Assembly: GCF_001649575.2 (NCBI RefSeq)
Contig: NC_051431.1
Span: 9,930,205 to 9,994,204, forward strand
DNA: 64,000 nucleotides
Source: Kryptolebias marmoratus
Taxonomy: Eukaryota; Chordata; Actinopteri; Cyprinodontiformes; Rivulidae
Reading direction: 5' to 3'
Of this stretch, positions 48,801 through 60,545 are shown in pieces. How positions within the stretch are numbered: position 1 is the first letter of the stretch; each line of letters starts with the position of its first letter. Under the pieces are notes generated by a model. The model was not told the DNA's origin and did no database searches. It was given only the letters and a program-made list of their open reading frames with translations. Both the position numbers and the translations under genes were made by a program.

Positions 48801-49922
48801 ACTGTTTGTCTAACAGGTACCAGTGTCAGTGTGCACTGTGAGTTGTTCTCCAGGAACTCGAAAAGTGTTGCAAAAAGGAAAACCCATCTGCTGCTATGAT
48901 TGTATACCATGTCCTGAAGGAGAGATCAGTAATATGACAGGTAACATCAGATGTTTTTTGTGTCACCTTTGATACCAATTTGAATGGTAATGGTCCTCTT
49001 TTGAATTTTCTTTTCTGTTTTAGATTCTCCTGATTGCTTCCCATGTCCCAGTGAATTCTGGCCTAATGCAGAAAGAGATGCTTGTTTTCCCAAACCTGTT
49101 GAGTTTCTATCCTTTGGCGAAGTCTTGGCAATCATCCTGGCTACATTGTCTGTTTTTGGTGCCTGTCTGGCCATCAGCACAGCCATTATTTTTTTTCGTC
49201 ACAGAACAACTCCAATTGTCAGAGCCAACAACTCTGAGCTGAGCTTCCTGCTGCTCTTCTCACTGACTCTGTGTTTTTTATGTTCATTAACTTTCATCGG
49301 AGCTCCTTCTGAGTGGTCCTGCATGCTGCGACACACAGCGTTTGGTATCACCTTTGTTCTCTGTATCTCCTGTGTTCTTGGGAAAACTGTAGTGGTTTTA
49401 ATGGCCTTTAAAGCTACACTTCCAGGCAGTAATGTTATGAAATGGTTTGGGCCTCCACAGCAAAGAATGACTGTTGTGTCTTTCACCTTTATTCAAGTTT
49501 TAATCTGTACTGTTTGGTTGGTTGTCAGCCCTCCTTTCCCAATGAAAAATCTGACCACATACAAGGAGAAGATCATCCTGGAATGTGCATTAGGCTCTGC
49601 TGTTGGGTTCTGGGCTGTGCTTGGGTACATTGGCCTGCTGGCTGTTTTTTGCTTTGTATTAGCTGTTCTAGCTCGGAAACTACCTGATAATTTTAATGAG
49701 GCCAAGATGATAACCTTCAGCATGCTGATATTCTGTGCAGTGTGGATCACCTTCATCCCAGCATATGTCAGCTCTCCTGGAAAATTTACTGTGGCTGTGG
49801 AGATATTTGCCATCCTGGCCTCCAGTTTTGGACTGATCCTGTGTATATTCGCTCCAAAGTGTTTCATCATATTATTTCAGCCAGAGAAGAACTCCAAGAA
49901 ATATTTAATGAACAAAATTTAA
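45892..49922 (+). CDS. R8: OlfC/V2R-type class C olfactory GPCR, 8 exons
   Basis: Exons 45892-46199, 46668-46962, 47103-47392, 47648-47943, 48194-48399, 48489-48710, 48817-48940, 49024-49922 give 879 residues. It belongs to a subgroup with R9 and R10: signal region [28 protein letters not shown], and [17 protein letters not shown] in lobe 1 where R1-R7 have CASVPV-like sequence. Exons 2-4 with their introns are identical to R9 over 1,246 nt. Exon 6 has [15 protein letters not shown], more diverged than in other copies, and the cysteine-rich domain begins [10 protein letters not shown]. Helix 1 is preceded by [23 protein letters not shown], a change from SVIGACLAI. Confidence 0.92.
46681..47926 (+). 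repeat. R8 copy of the 1,246-nt R8/R9 identical block
   Basis: Identical by eye to 53,638-54,883 at constant offset 6,957, spanning most of exon 2, intron 2, exon 3, intron 3 and most of exon 4. The first differences outside are at 46,680 and 47,927. Confidence 0.9.
47020..47045. repeat. 26-nt perfect palindrome in intron 2 of R8
   Basis: AT-rich palindrome centred on an ATATATAT core with TAATCC/GGATTA ends. It is present identically in R9 (53,977-54,002) and absent from intron 2 of R10. Confidence 0.8.
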
Positions 49923-50285
49923 TTGTAAATTATCAGAGGTGTGAAAACAAGTTTTTAAGTTGAGCATGACAACAACTACAATACACGATACAATATTCTG
50001 TTCTTATTCATTTCAGAAAGTTTGTATCGTATTTTTTGATTTATTTATTTATTTAGTGAGAAAATTATGAATAAACAGATATTCCAAAATAATATCAGTA
50101 TTATTTTCATATTTCATTATTGTCTTGCTTAACAGTGTTTCAAATGGTAAACATTCAAAAATTATAAAAATAAAAACTACAACACAGTGATAGGAGTGAT
50201 TCTCAGTATTGTGATTTTTTTATTTTTTTATTTCATTAAACAGGCACATAGAAGAACTTATTTTTTCAATAATATGTACACTGCT
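49923..50285. other. 3' flank of R8
   Basis: AT-rich, no gene. The first 90 nt resemble the R7 3' flank. Confidence 0.4.
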
Positions 50286-52470
50286 TAGCCCAAATGAGGT
50301 ACATGCGTTTGCCTGTGGGCCCACCACCTGCAGGAGGGGCCATACGGGTCGGGTGCATAGTGCTATGGGTGGCAGTCAAAAGTGGGGTCCTGGCACTCTG
50401 ACCCGAGCTCCCTGAAATTGACTCTTGGAACATGGATTGTCACCTCACTGGTGAGCAAGGACCCTGAGCTTGTGTGTGAGGTTGAGATGTAACAACTAGA
50501 TGTAATTGAATATAACCGACTCTCAATCTACAGAGTGGGTTCTGGAACCAATCTTCTTTAGTAAGGCTGGACCTTATTCCTGTCTGGAGTTGCCCATGGT
50601 GAGAGGTGTTGGGCTGATGTGGTCTTTCTCATAACCCACCTACTTGGTGTTTGTGCATTGGAGTTTTCCTGGATAGAGGGGAGGGTAGCTTTCCTGCACC
50701 TTTTGGTGGGTGACCAGGCACTAACTGTTGTTTGTACCTATAAGCCGAATGGCAGTCCATAGTACTCAGCCTTCTTGTGGTCCTTAGTGGAGGTGGTGGA
50801 AGGTGATCGATCTGTGTACTCTATAATTCTGCTTTATGATTTCAATGCCCATGTTGGTAGCGACAGTATAATCTCAAGGGGGGTGATTGGGAGAAATGTC
50901 CCCTCTGTTCTGAACCTGAGCAGTGTTCTGTTATTGGACTTCTGTGCTAGTCATGTTTTGTCCATAACAAACACTGTGTTCTAACATAAGGATGTCCATA
51001 AGTGCACATAGCACCAAGACAATCTAGGCTGCAGATCGATAATAGATTTTGTAGACATGTCATCTGACCTGCAGTAATATTTTTTTTATACTCAGGCAAA
51101 GACTGGAGATGAGCTGTCAACTGTGGTCGTCAAGGTTGTTAATAAGCTCTGTGGCAGCATGGCCCCGGGGGTGGACGAGATCCACACTGACTTCCTCAAG
51201 TCTCTTCATGTTGCTGGGCTGTCTTGGTTGACATGTCTTTAAACGTCATACATCTGGGGCAGTGCCAGTGGATTGACAGACCGGGATAGTGGTTTTCCTT
51301 TTTAAGATGGTGGACTGGAGGGGTCTTCCAATTACTGGGGAATTACATTCCTCATCCTCGCTGGTAAAGTCTATTCAGGGGTGCTGAAGAAGAGAGTCTG
51401 GTTGATGGTCAAACCTCTGATTCAGGAGGAACAATGCAGGTTCCGTCCTGGCCATAGAACATTTGATTACCTCTTTACCCTTGCTACAGTCCTTGAGGGT
51501 GGCATAGGAGTTTGGAATTTGAAAAAGCATTTGACCATGTTCTCTGGAGTTCCCTGTAGAGCTGCTCTATAAGTATGTGATAGGGGGTTCATTACTACGG
51601 GCCATTTGGTCCCAATACAAATGGTGCAAGAGTCTGGTTTGCATTGACAGCAGTAAGTCAGACCTCTTCAGGGTGAGAGTCGGACTCAGCCAAGACTGCT
51701 CGTTCTCACCAACAATGATCATAACTTTTACAGATAGACTTTCTCAGTGCAGCCAGGGAGTAGAAGGGGTTCGGTTTGATAGCCTTAGGATTTTGTCACT
51801 GATATTTGCAGACGATGTAGTCCTGTTCACATCATCATGCCATGATCCTTAGCTCTCAGTTCGCAGCCTAGTGAAAATCATGAGCACCTAAAAATTTGAG
51901 GCCATGGTCCTAAGTCGAAAGAGGGTTGACTGCTGCCTTTGGGTTGGGTTTGAGGAGCTGTGTAACTTCCACAGTATTGTATGGTCTGTACTAGTCTGTT
52001 GTTGTAATGAGGGAGCTGAACTGCAAGGCAAAGTTCTCTGTTTACTTGTTGATCTACATTCCCACCCTCATCTATGGTTACAGGCTCTGGGTAGTGACCA
52101 AAAAAACAAGATCTTGGATACAGGTGGTCAAATGTTTTGTCTCTGCAGGGTAGCTAGGTTCTCCCTTAGAGACAGGGTGAAAAGTTTGGTATCTGCTATT
52201 CCTCCACATCAAGAGGAGCCAGTTGAGGTGGTTTGGGCATCTGATAAGGATGCCCTGGACTCCTCCCTATGGGAGTGTTCTGAGCATGTCCAAATGGGAC
52301 ATGACCCTGGGTAGGACCCAGGACAAGCTGGAAATATATATATATATATATCGCTTCGCTGGCCTGGAAAAACCTTAGAAAACTCTGAAAACAGTAAAAA
52401 GCGGTTGCTGTGGAATGAATTGTCTGGGCCCCTCGGCTGAATGTGCTGCACTCGTGACCAGACTCTGGAA
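50286..52470 (+). mobile_element. Non-LTR retrotransposon, near-complete but decayed
   Basis: Sense-strand copy of the family at 785-2060. The endonuclease appears at 50,775-50,984 (YDFNAHVGSDS, GVIGRNVPSVLN, LLDFCASH), the reverse transcriptase at about 51,300-51,850 (NYWGI-like start, QEEQCRFRPGHRT, SKSDLFRVRVGLSQDCSFSP, LIFADDVVLF) and the C-terminal part at 51,904-52,450 (VLSRKRVDC, FSLRDRVKS). The active-site pair is kept as ADD, but many frameshifts and stops interrupt the gene. A TA repeat at 52,334-52,353 lies in its 3' part. It separates R8 from R9. Confidence 0.85.
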
Positions 52471-52774
52471 CAAGTGGCAGATGATGAATAGATGGAGTTC
52501 ACAAAAAAAGCAAAATCTAATGAAATATATTCAAATATAATAGAATCAAAAACCATATTTTTATATAAAGTTAGCATAATAAATACAGTCCAATTACAAA
52601 ATATTTCAGATCACTATGTTGCAGTTCTAAAACTTTTGCATAGAGAGGTCATTTTAAATGAAAAAAAAAAAAAAAACAACAAAACATACAGTGGGAATTA
52701 GGTCCACATAGACTAATTAAAAGATGTAACCAAGGATAAGTTGGTAAGGACATGTTGTTTTTTTTAATGAAAAA
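52471..52774. other. Upstream region of R9
   Basis: No gene. Segments near 52,570-52,640 and 52,705-52,750 match the region upstream of R8 (about 45,500-45,560 and 45,760-45,805), so the LINE appears to have separated otherwise conserved upstream sequence. Confidence 0.5.
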
Positions 52775-52807
52775 CCATCTGATGTACAATAGGAGTTTGT
52801 AAACCAG
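52775..52807 (+). promoter_or_regulatory. Core promoter block of R9
   Basis: CCATCTGATGTACAATAGGA followed by GTTTGTAAACCAG; the TATA-like part is changed to TTTGTAAAC, 38 nt before the start codon. Confidence 0.5.
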
Positions 52808-52845
52808 TAAAAACGCTCATACACTCATATAAAGACACATGAGGA

Positions 52846-55800
52846 ATGGAGACCAGGACTCTCTTTATTGGTCTGAGATTAGTAAGTTTGTTATGGCTGA
52901 TTGAAGTTGTTGTATTGGATGGTACATTGAATGGTCTGAAACAGAGAATTCAGTCTTATCTGGCTGGGGCTGGAGTCAGTACTGAGGCTCCACTGATGAA
53001 ATGTACCCTGCAAGGTAGCCCTCGTTTGCCTGCATTCTCAGTGGATGGAGACGTTATTATTGGAGGTATTTTCGTCCTTCACTACAAAGTGCAAACAGTA
53101 CTTAATAACTACACCACCAAACCTGAACCTGCACGATGTACCGGAAGGTAAGAGGAAAAAGGTGATGGTAAAAACATGTTTGTTGCTGTGATGTTGGGCA
53201 AAAAACACTATATATCATAAAATTATAAAGTATGTTTTGCAAATAGTAGACATTCTTTCTATTTTGTCTTTCTTACTACAAATACTTACTAAATTTAGCC
53301 ACAGATTAAACACAATAAAAAAGGATAGACATTTTTGATCTTTGTTTAAATAAATGTATTTTCCTTTTACAATTTATTCCCTCTAAATTACAATTTGATC
53401 TTTTATTTTATGTTTAAAAATGTATTAGCCAAGCTTGTTATTTTATATTTTGGTTTGTAAATGATGTGAAGTGATCGGTTGTTCATTTTGTAAATTGCTG
53501 ATTTATTTAATTTTTTATTTATTTATTTATTCTTTTTACAAGCTCAGTTGTATGTAATTTAAGGTAAGATTTTTCCTTCCCTTTTTACTTAAGTATCAGT
53601 ACTTCTTTGATTGGTTTTGTGCAGCTTTAGTGCCCGGGATCTGCGCTTCTCCCGAACAATGATCTTTGCTATTGAGGAGATAAACAACAGCACAGAGCTT
53701 CTGCCAGGCATCAAACTTGGATATCAGATCTATGATACTTGTGCTTCAGGGCTTGTAGCAGCCCATGTAGCATTTCAGTTAACAAATGGTCAGGAAAGTG
53801 TTTTTCTCAAAGACAGCAATTGTTCCCGTGCTGGGACAGTAATGGCTGTTGTTGGAGACTCTGGATCTACGCCATCGATCAGTATGGCACGCATCATTGG
53901 ACCCTTCAACATTCCTCAAGTAAGTAGTCTGCATTCCCTCCAAACTGAAAGAAAACGTATATATATGTTACTGTAATAATCCAAATATATATATTTGGAT
54001 TACTACCATGATAAAAATGTTTCTGAGAATGATAAAAAAACGTATTTTTTGTTTTATAGGTGAGCCACTTTGCCACTTGTGCCTGCCTGTCAGATAAGCA
54101 GCAGTTCCCAACATTTTTCAGAACAATTCCCAGTGATCAGTTCCAAGCTGATGCTCTGGCCAAAATGGTGAAACACTTTGGCTGGACTTGGATCGGTGCT
54201 GTTCACTCAGACTCAGATTATGGAAATTATGGAATGGCTTCTTTTCTTGCTGCAGCACAGAAAGAAGGGATATGTGTGGAGTACACTGAATCCTTCTTTA
54301 GAACTGACCCTCGAAACAAAATTCAAAAAGTCGCAGATGTTATTCGCAGGTGTGTACATCATTGAATTTTTTGTGTTTTCTACACCTGTTTAATTTGCTT
54401 TAAAAAAAAATTTAAAAGGTTAAAACACATTTATGAAACATCATAATCTGAACAAGAAATGTTTTGCTCTTTTTTTGTTTGTTTTGTTACAATTCACACA
54501 TTGAATTTATTAGGCTTCAAAACATTATATGTGTGTTACACAGGACACAGATGTTTCACATGTGACACAGATTAGTTTAGTCAAAAAATGTTTTATGTCT
54601 GCAGGTCAACAGCGCTGGTTGTTGTGGCTTTTGTTGCTTCAGGAGATATGAGTGTTCTGTTAAATGAGCTGGCTTCGGATCCACCACCACCTCGTCAGTG
54701 GATAGGAAGTGAGGGTTGGACAACTGACCCACTTTTGATGAGCTTCAGTTTCTGTGCAGGGACCATCGGAGTTGGCATTCAGCGATCTGTCATCCCAGGG
54801 TTGAGAGATTTCCTGCTGGATCTCTCTCCCACTGAAGTAGCTGCCTCTTCGGTGCTTACTGAGTTCTGGGAGGATGCATTCAGTTGTAGTCTGAAAAAAC
54901 GTGAGGTCCTATTAACCAAATACATTTCTGTTTATCTAAAACTGAACAAAGACAAGATGTACAAAAGCTGTCTCCCTTAAAATGTTGAAATGCCTCATGT
55001 GCCTTTTTACCTTAAATTACAGTTAAATCACAACAGCTGAATGATTTAAATAGTAATTTGATTGTCATGTAAAAATTAACAGCTCTGTGTACATAGATCA
55101 AACAATCTGTGTGCATCTTAATGTGTTTGTAGATCCTGATCCAGACAAAAAAATGTGTGATGGAACAGAAGATATAAAAACACTCAAAAACCCGTACACT
55201 GAAACATCTCAATTAAGAGCTTCCAACATGGTGTACAAGGCTGTTTATGCAATAGCTCATGCCATTCACAATGCAGTGTGTCAGGAAACAAATCTCACCA
55301 CTCAGTGTAACAAACACTTCGAATTGGAGTCTAAACAGGTTATTTTAAAAAAATACATTTTGAATTTTTTATCAGCCATTTATTTATTTAACTTTATTTA
55401 GATGTTAGGTCCAATATGTATGGTTATTCTTTTCAATTTTTTAGGTTTTTACTACACTACAAAAAGTCAACTTTTCCCGCAATGGTTATTCTGTGTCCTT
55501 TGACGCGAATGGGGATCCTGTAGCTTTTTATGAGCTGATCAACTGGCAGAAGAGTGAGAGTGGAATCATGAAGCTGGTAACAGTAGGATACTATGATGCA
55601 TCACTGCCAAAAGGCCAGTTTCAGATCAACAAGAATATATCCTGGGCTGAAAGTGTTACAGAGGTAAAACGTTGAATGACTACAATGTAACATTTTAAAA
55701 GTTTGAAAACGAATTAGTCACAGGCCCTTGGCTGTAATTTGACTGTTTCTATGACAGGTACCAGTGTCAGTGTGCTCTGAGAGTTGTCTTCCAGGAACTC

Positions 55801-56863
55801 GTAAAGTGTTGCAGAAAGGAAAACCCATCTGCTGCTATGATTGTATACCATGTCCTGAAGGAGAGATCAGTAATACAACAGGTAACATCTGATGTTTTTT
55901 CCCACTTTATATATCAGGTTGAACTGTCTTTTTTTTTTTAATTTAAATTTTCTTTTTTTTTTAGATTCTCTAGATTGTTTTTCATGTCCAAGTGAATTCT
56001 GGCCCAATGCAGACAAAGATGCTTGTTTCCCCAAACCTGTGGAGTTTCTGTCCTTCAATGAAGTCCTGGCAATCATCCTGGCTGCATTCTCTGTTATTGG
56101 AGCCTGTCTGGCCATCATAACAGCAGTTATTTTCTTTTATCATCGAACAACTCCAATCGTCAGAGCTAACAACTCTGAGCTGAGCTTCCTTCTGCTCTTC
56201 TCTCTGACTCTGTGTTTCTTATGTTCATTAACATTCATCGGAGCTCCCTCTGAATGGTCCTGCATGCTGCGGCACACAGCTTTTGGTATTATCTTTGTTC
56301 TCTGTATCTCCTGTATTCTTGGGAAAACTATAGTGGTTTTAATGGCCTTTAAAGCTACACTTCCAGGTAGTAATGTCATGAAATGGTTTGGGCCTCTGCA
56401 GCAAAGGTTGACTGTAGTGTCTTTCACCTTCATTCAAGTTTTAATCTGTACCATTTGGTTGGTTCTCAGTCCTCCATTCCCAATGAAAAATCTGACCACA
56501 TACAAGGAGAAGATCATCCTGGAATGTGCATTAGGCTCTGCTGCTGGATTCTGGGCTGTGCTCGGGTACATTGGCCTGTTGGCTGGTTTTTGTTTTGTGT
56601 TAGCTGTTCTAGCTCGAAAACTACCTGATAATTTTAATGAGGCCAAGATGATAACCTTCAGCATGCTGATATTCTGTGCAGTGTGGATCACCTTCATCCC
56701 AGCGTATGTCAGCTCTCCTGGAAAATTTACTGTGGCTGTGGAGATATTTGCCATCCTGGCCTCCAGTTTTGGACTGATCCTATGTATATTTGCTCCAAAG
56801 TGTTTCATCATATTATTTCAGCCAGAGAAAAACTCCAAGAAATATTTAATGAACAAAAATTGA
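52846..56863 (+). CDS. R9: OlfC/V2R-type class C olfactory GPCR, 8 exons
   Basis: Exons 52846-53147, 53625-53919, 54060-54349, 54605-54900, 55133-55338, 55445-55663, 55758-55881, 55965-56863 give 876 residues. Its exon 1 ([31 protein letters not shown]) differs from R8 and R10, yet exons 2-4 equal R8. Exon 4 ends in C where all others end in A, so the split codon at the exon 4-5 junction becomes His (KKHPDPDKK). Exon 6 is 219 nt: one Glu codon is lost (KGQFQINKN for KGQEFQI). It also has ESGIMKLV for ESGVIELV. The cysteine-rich and membrane domains are intact; it carries CILGKT and GPLQQRL in helix 3 and loop 2. Confidence 0.92.
53638..54883 (+). repeat. R9 copy of the 1,246-nt R8/R9 identical block
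   Basis: Partner of 46,681-47,926. The first differences are at 53,637 and 54,884. Introns 1 and 4 on either side differ from R8 in length and sequence. Confidence 0.9.
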
Positions 56864-57030
56864 ACATAAATTGTAACAGGTTTGAAAAGAAGACCATGAC
56901 AGCATCTACAATACGCTAGAAAGTTTTGACATTTCTTCTGAAGAGTTCTGTATTTGTTTTTTTCTTGACTGAAATGTGTTTAGAGCAAAATCTTGTATAA
57001 ATATATCTTCCACCTGTATGTAATGTGTGT
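56855..57030 (+). repeat. 3' flank of R9 shared with R10
   Basis: GACCATGACAGCATCTACAA, AGAAAGTTTTGACATTTCTT and GTATAAATATATCTTCCACC also occur in order at 62,544-62,718 after R10. It indicates that the duplicated unit includes the 3' flank. Confidence 0.8.
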
Positions 57031-57444
57031 AACGCTGGCCATCTTAAAGTTACGTTTAAACTCCAAATGAACAGATTCACAATAAAACATAATACAATAA
57101 AAAACAACACAGTTTTTAAAAAGTTATTTTAATAAAGGGCAAAAAAGTAAAATAACAAATAAAATCACTATGAATCAGTTTCACATAATTACATTTACAT
57201 TATGAAATAATACAATATATTCTCTATTAGAAGACCAAATACAAGCGTCTATGCAAGGCTTGACTGTCATAAGGAAAAAAAATCCAAAATATTGTGAAAG
57301 ATTGCTAAAGCTAATATGGGTGATTTTAAAAGATGAAAAAAAAACTTAGACAGACTAAAGATTAAATTTAGTTAACAGTGTAAATTATGTCCACATGGAC
57401 TAATTAAAAGTTGTATATGAGGGCAGCTTGCTTTTAATGAAAAA
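57031..57444. other. R9-R10 intergenic spacer
   Basis: AT-rich, no gene. From about 57,385 (GTCCACATGGACTAATTAAA) it matches upstream regions of R8 and R9. Confidence 0.45.
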
Positions 57445-57477
57445 CCACCTGATGTACAACAGAAGTTTATAAAACAA
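57445..57477 (+). promoter_or_regulatory. Core promoter block of R10 (TTTATAAA version)
   Basis: CCACCTGATGTACAACAGAA followed by GTTTATAAAACAA; the TATA-like part is 57466-57477, 35 nt before the start codon. Confidence 0.55.
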
Positions 57478-58215
57478 TAAAACACATACACCCTTTTAAA
57501 GACACTTGAAGAATGGAGATCAGGACTCTCTTTATTGGTCTGAGATTAGTGAGTTTGTTCGGGCTGATTGAAGTTGTTGTGTTGGATGGTACTATGAATG
57601 ATGTGAAACAAAGAACAGAGTCTATAGATGATCTGACTGGTGCTGGAGTCAGTACTGAGGCTCCATTGATGAAATGTACCCTGCAGGGTACTCCCCGTTT
57701 GCCTGCATTCTCAATGGATGGTGACTTTGTTATTGCAGGTGCTTTTTTCATTAATTTCAAAGTTCAAACAGTACTTAATAACTACACCACCAAGCCTGAA
57801 CCTGCAAGATGCACAGGAAGGTAAGAAGGAGAAACTGTAGAGATGGATGTTAGCTGTATATGAAATAAAATCAAGTGCTTTGCTTCTTTTGCTGTGATGT
57901 GAGAAAGAAACAAACAACAAAATAACTTAATTAAATTTTAAACTGTTTTTTTGCAATTAGAAGACATCATTTCAATGTTGTGTTTATTACGTCAACAGAT
58001 TTATGTATAATGAACATGAATGCATTTTGATTTATGTTTAAAAAAGGTTAACATTTATTTTTCACTTCTTTTGAAATATGATTTGATTTCTAATAGCAGA
58101 ATTTTATATTTTGTTTGTATGTAATAGTTAAGTTTTTTTCGCCAATTCTATGTAAACAAAAGAGCTCTCCTTATTAATTGTGTGCAGCATTAATGCTCGG
58201 GAACTGCGCTTCTCT

Positions 58216-58481
58216 CGAACAATGATCTTTGCTATTGAGGAGATAAACAACAGCACAGAGCTTCTGCCAGGCATCAAACTTGGATATCAGATCTATGATA
58301 CTTGTGCTTCAGGGCTTGTAGCAGCCCATGTAGCATTTCAGTTAACAAATGGTCAGGAAAGTGTTTTTCTCAAAGACAGCAATTGTTCCCGTGCTGGGAC
58401 AGTAATGGCTGTTGTTGGAGACTCTGGATCTACGCCATCGATCAGTATGGCACGCATCATTGGACCCTTCAACATTCCTCA
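58216..58481 (+). repeat. R10 copy of the exon 2 block shared with R8 and R9
   Basis: Identical by eye to 46,696-46,961 (offset 11,520) and to the matching part of R9. The identity ends at the last base of exon 2; intron 2 of R10 is different. Confidence 0.85.
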
Positions 58482-59584
58482 GGTAAGTACTCTGCATTTT
58501 GTGCAAACTGAAAAAAGCAAAGCCTGTGCTGTTGTTTACAGACTTAATCTTCATCTTAGAAAACCATGTAGTCCTTTTTTTTGTTTTATAGGTTAGCCAC
58601 TTTGCCACTTGTGCCTGTCTGTCAGATAAGCAGCAGTACCCAACGTTTTTCAGAACAATTCCCAGTGATCAGTTCCAAGCTGATGCTCTGGCCAAGATGG
58701 TGAAACACTTTGGCTGGACTTGGATTGGTGCTGTTCGCTCAGACTCAGATTATGGAAATTATGGCATGGCATCTTTTCTTGATGCAGCACAGAAAGAGGG
58801 GATCTGTGTGGAGTACTCTGAATCCTTCTATCGAACCGACTCTCAAAGCAAAGTACAGAAAGTAGCTGATGTTATCCGCAGGTTTGTACGTGATTGATTT
58901 TTTCATTTGTATATTTTTCCTAATATTTAATTTGTTGGAAAAAGTATTTTGAAAGAAAATACTACTACTACTACTGCCACTACTAATAACAGTAAAAAAT
59001 ATAATATATTTCTAGATATTGCTTTTTATCTGACTAAGAATTATTGTTAATTTTTACCTAAATTTTAGAACATTTATATTGAAGCACAAATACCTAGCAC
59101 TAATTATCATCTTAAAAATAGGTTACACATTATATTATGTGTTTCAAATGTGGTAAAGATTAGTTTATTGATATATTCTGTTATGTCTGCAGGTCAACAG
59201 CGCTTGTTGTTGTAGCTTTTACTGCTTCCGGAGATATGAGGGTCTTGTTAGAGGAGCTGGCTCGGGAGCCTTCACCACCTCGCCAGTGGATAGGAAGTGA
59301 AGGCTGGATAACTGACCCACTCTTGATGAGTTTCAGTTTCTGTGCAGGGGCCATTGGAGTTGCTATTCAGCAATCTGTCATTCCAGGGCTGAGAGACTTT
59401 CTGTTGGGTCTGTCTCCCACTGAAGTAGCTGCCTCTTCAGTGCTTACTGAGTTCTGGGAGGATGCATTCAACTGCACATTCACAGAAAGTAAGAAGTTAA
59501 AGTATGAATAAAAGATCGCATGTGTTGCATTGTTTTTAAATTATTAATTATTGTTGAGCATGGTGATGATTAAAAACAGAAGTT

Positions 59585-60545
59585 ACGTATGGGGTACCTC
59601 AGGATTTAATCCTGGGACCGCTACTATTCAATATCTATATGCTCCCACTAGCTCAGGTTATAACAGGAAATAAAATGTGTTACCACAACTACGCAGATGA
59701 CACACAGCTCTAAATTACAATGTCACCAAGTGACTCTGAAACCATCCAAGCACCGAACAGATGTGTAGAACAAATCAATGTGTGGATGTGCCATAACTTT
59801 CCCCAGCTGAACAGAAACAAAACTGAAGTAATTATCTTTGGACCTAAAGAGAAACAATCAAGAGTCAGCACACAACTTCAGTTATAACAGCTCGAAACTA
59901 GTAATCAGGCCTGAAATCTGGGTGTGGTGATGGACTCAGATCTGAACCTTCAAAGTTACAAAGTCAGCCTTTTATCGCCTGAAGAATTTTTCAAGGATTA
60001 AAGGTCTAATGTCCCAGCAAGATCTTGAGAAACTCATCTATGCTTTCATATTTAGTCACATTGATTACTGAAACAATGTCTTCACTGGTCTGCCTAAAAA
60101 TCAATCAGACAGCTGCAGCTGATCCAGAACGCTGCTGCTCATGTTTTCACTAAAACCAGGAAGATAGAGCACATCACACCAGTTCTAAAGTCCTTACACT
60201 GGCTTCCTGTGGCTTAGAGTATCAACCTTCCAGATCACTCAGGTCTTCTGGTTCTGATCTACTCTGCATCCCCAGAACCAGAACCAAACATGGAGAAGCA
60301 GCATTCAGCTTCTATACACCACAAATCTGGATCAAACTTCCAGAAAACTGCAAAACAGCTGAAACACCGAGTTCCTTTAAATCAAGGCTAAAATCCACCT
60401 GTTTAGAGTTGCTTTTGAACCATAATAAATGGAACATTGACCAACATATCTCATTTGGTGAATGTAGGTTGTTTTTATGATGTAAAGCACTTTAAACTGT
60501 CTTGTTGCTGAAATGTGCTTTACAAATAAACTAGACTTGACTTTA
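59585..60545 (+). mobile_element. L2-like LINE reverse-transcriptase fragment in intron 4 of R10
   Basis: Reads [53 protein letters not shown] and TPVLKSLHWLPV in a partly broken frame, covering the catalytic YADD part to the C-terminus. The 3' tail is GTAAAGCACTTTAAACTGTC ... GTGCTTTACAAATAAAC. It is inserted in the same direction as the receptor. Several stops show it is dead. Confidence 0.85.
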
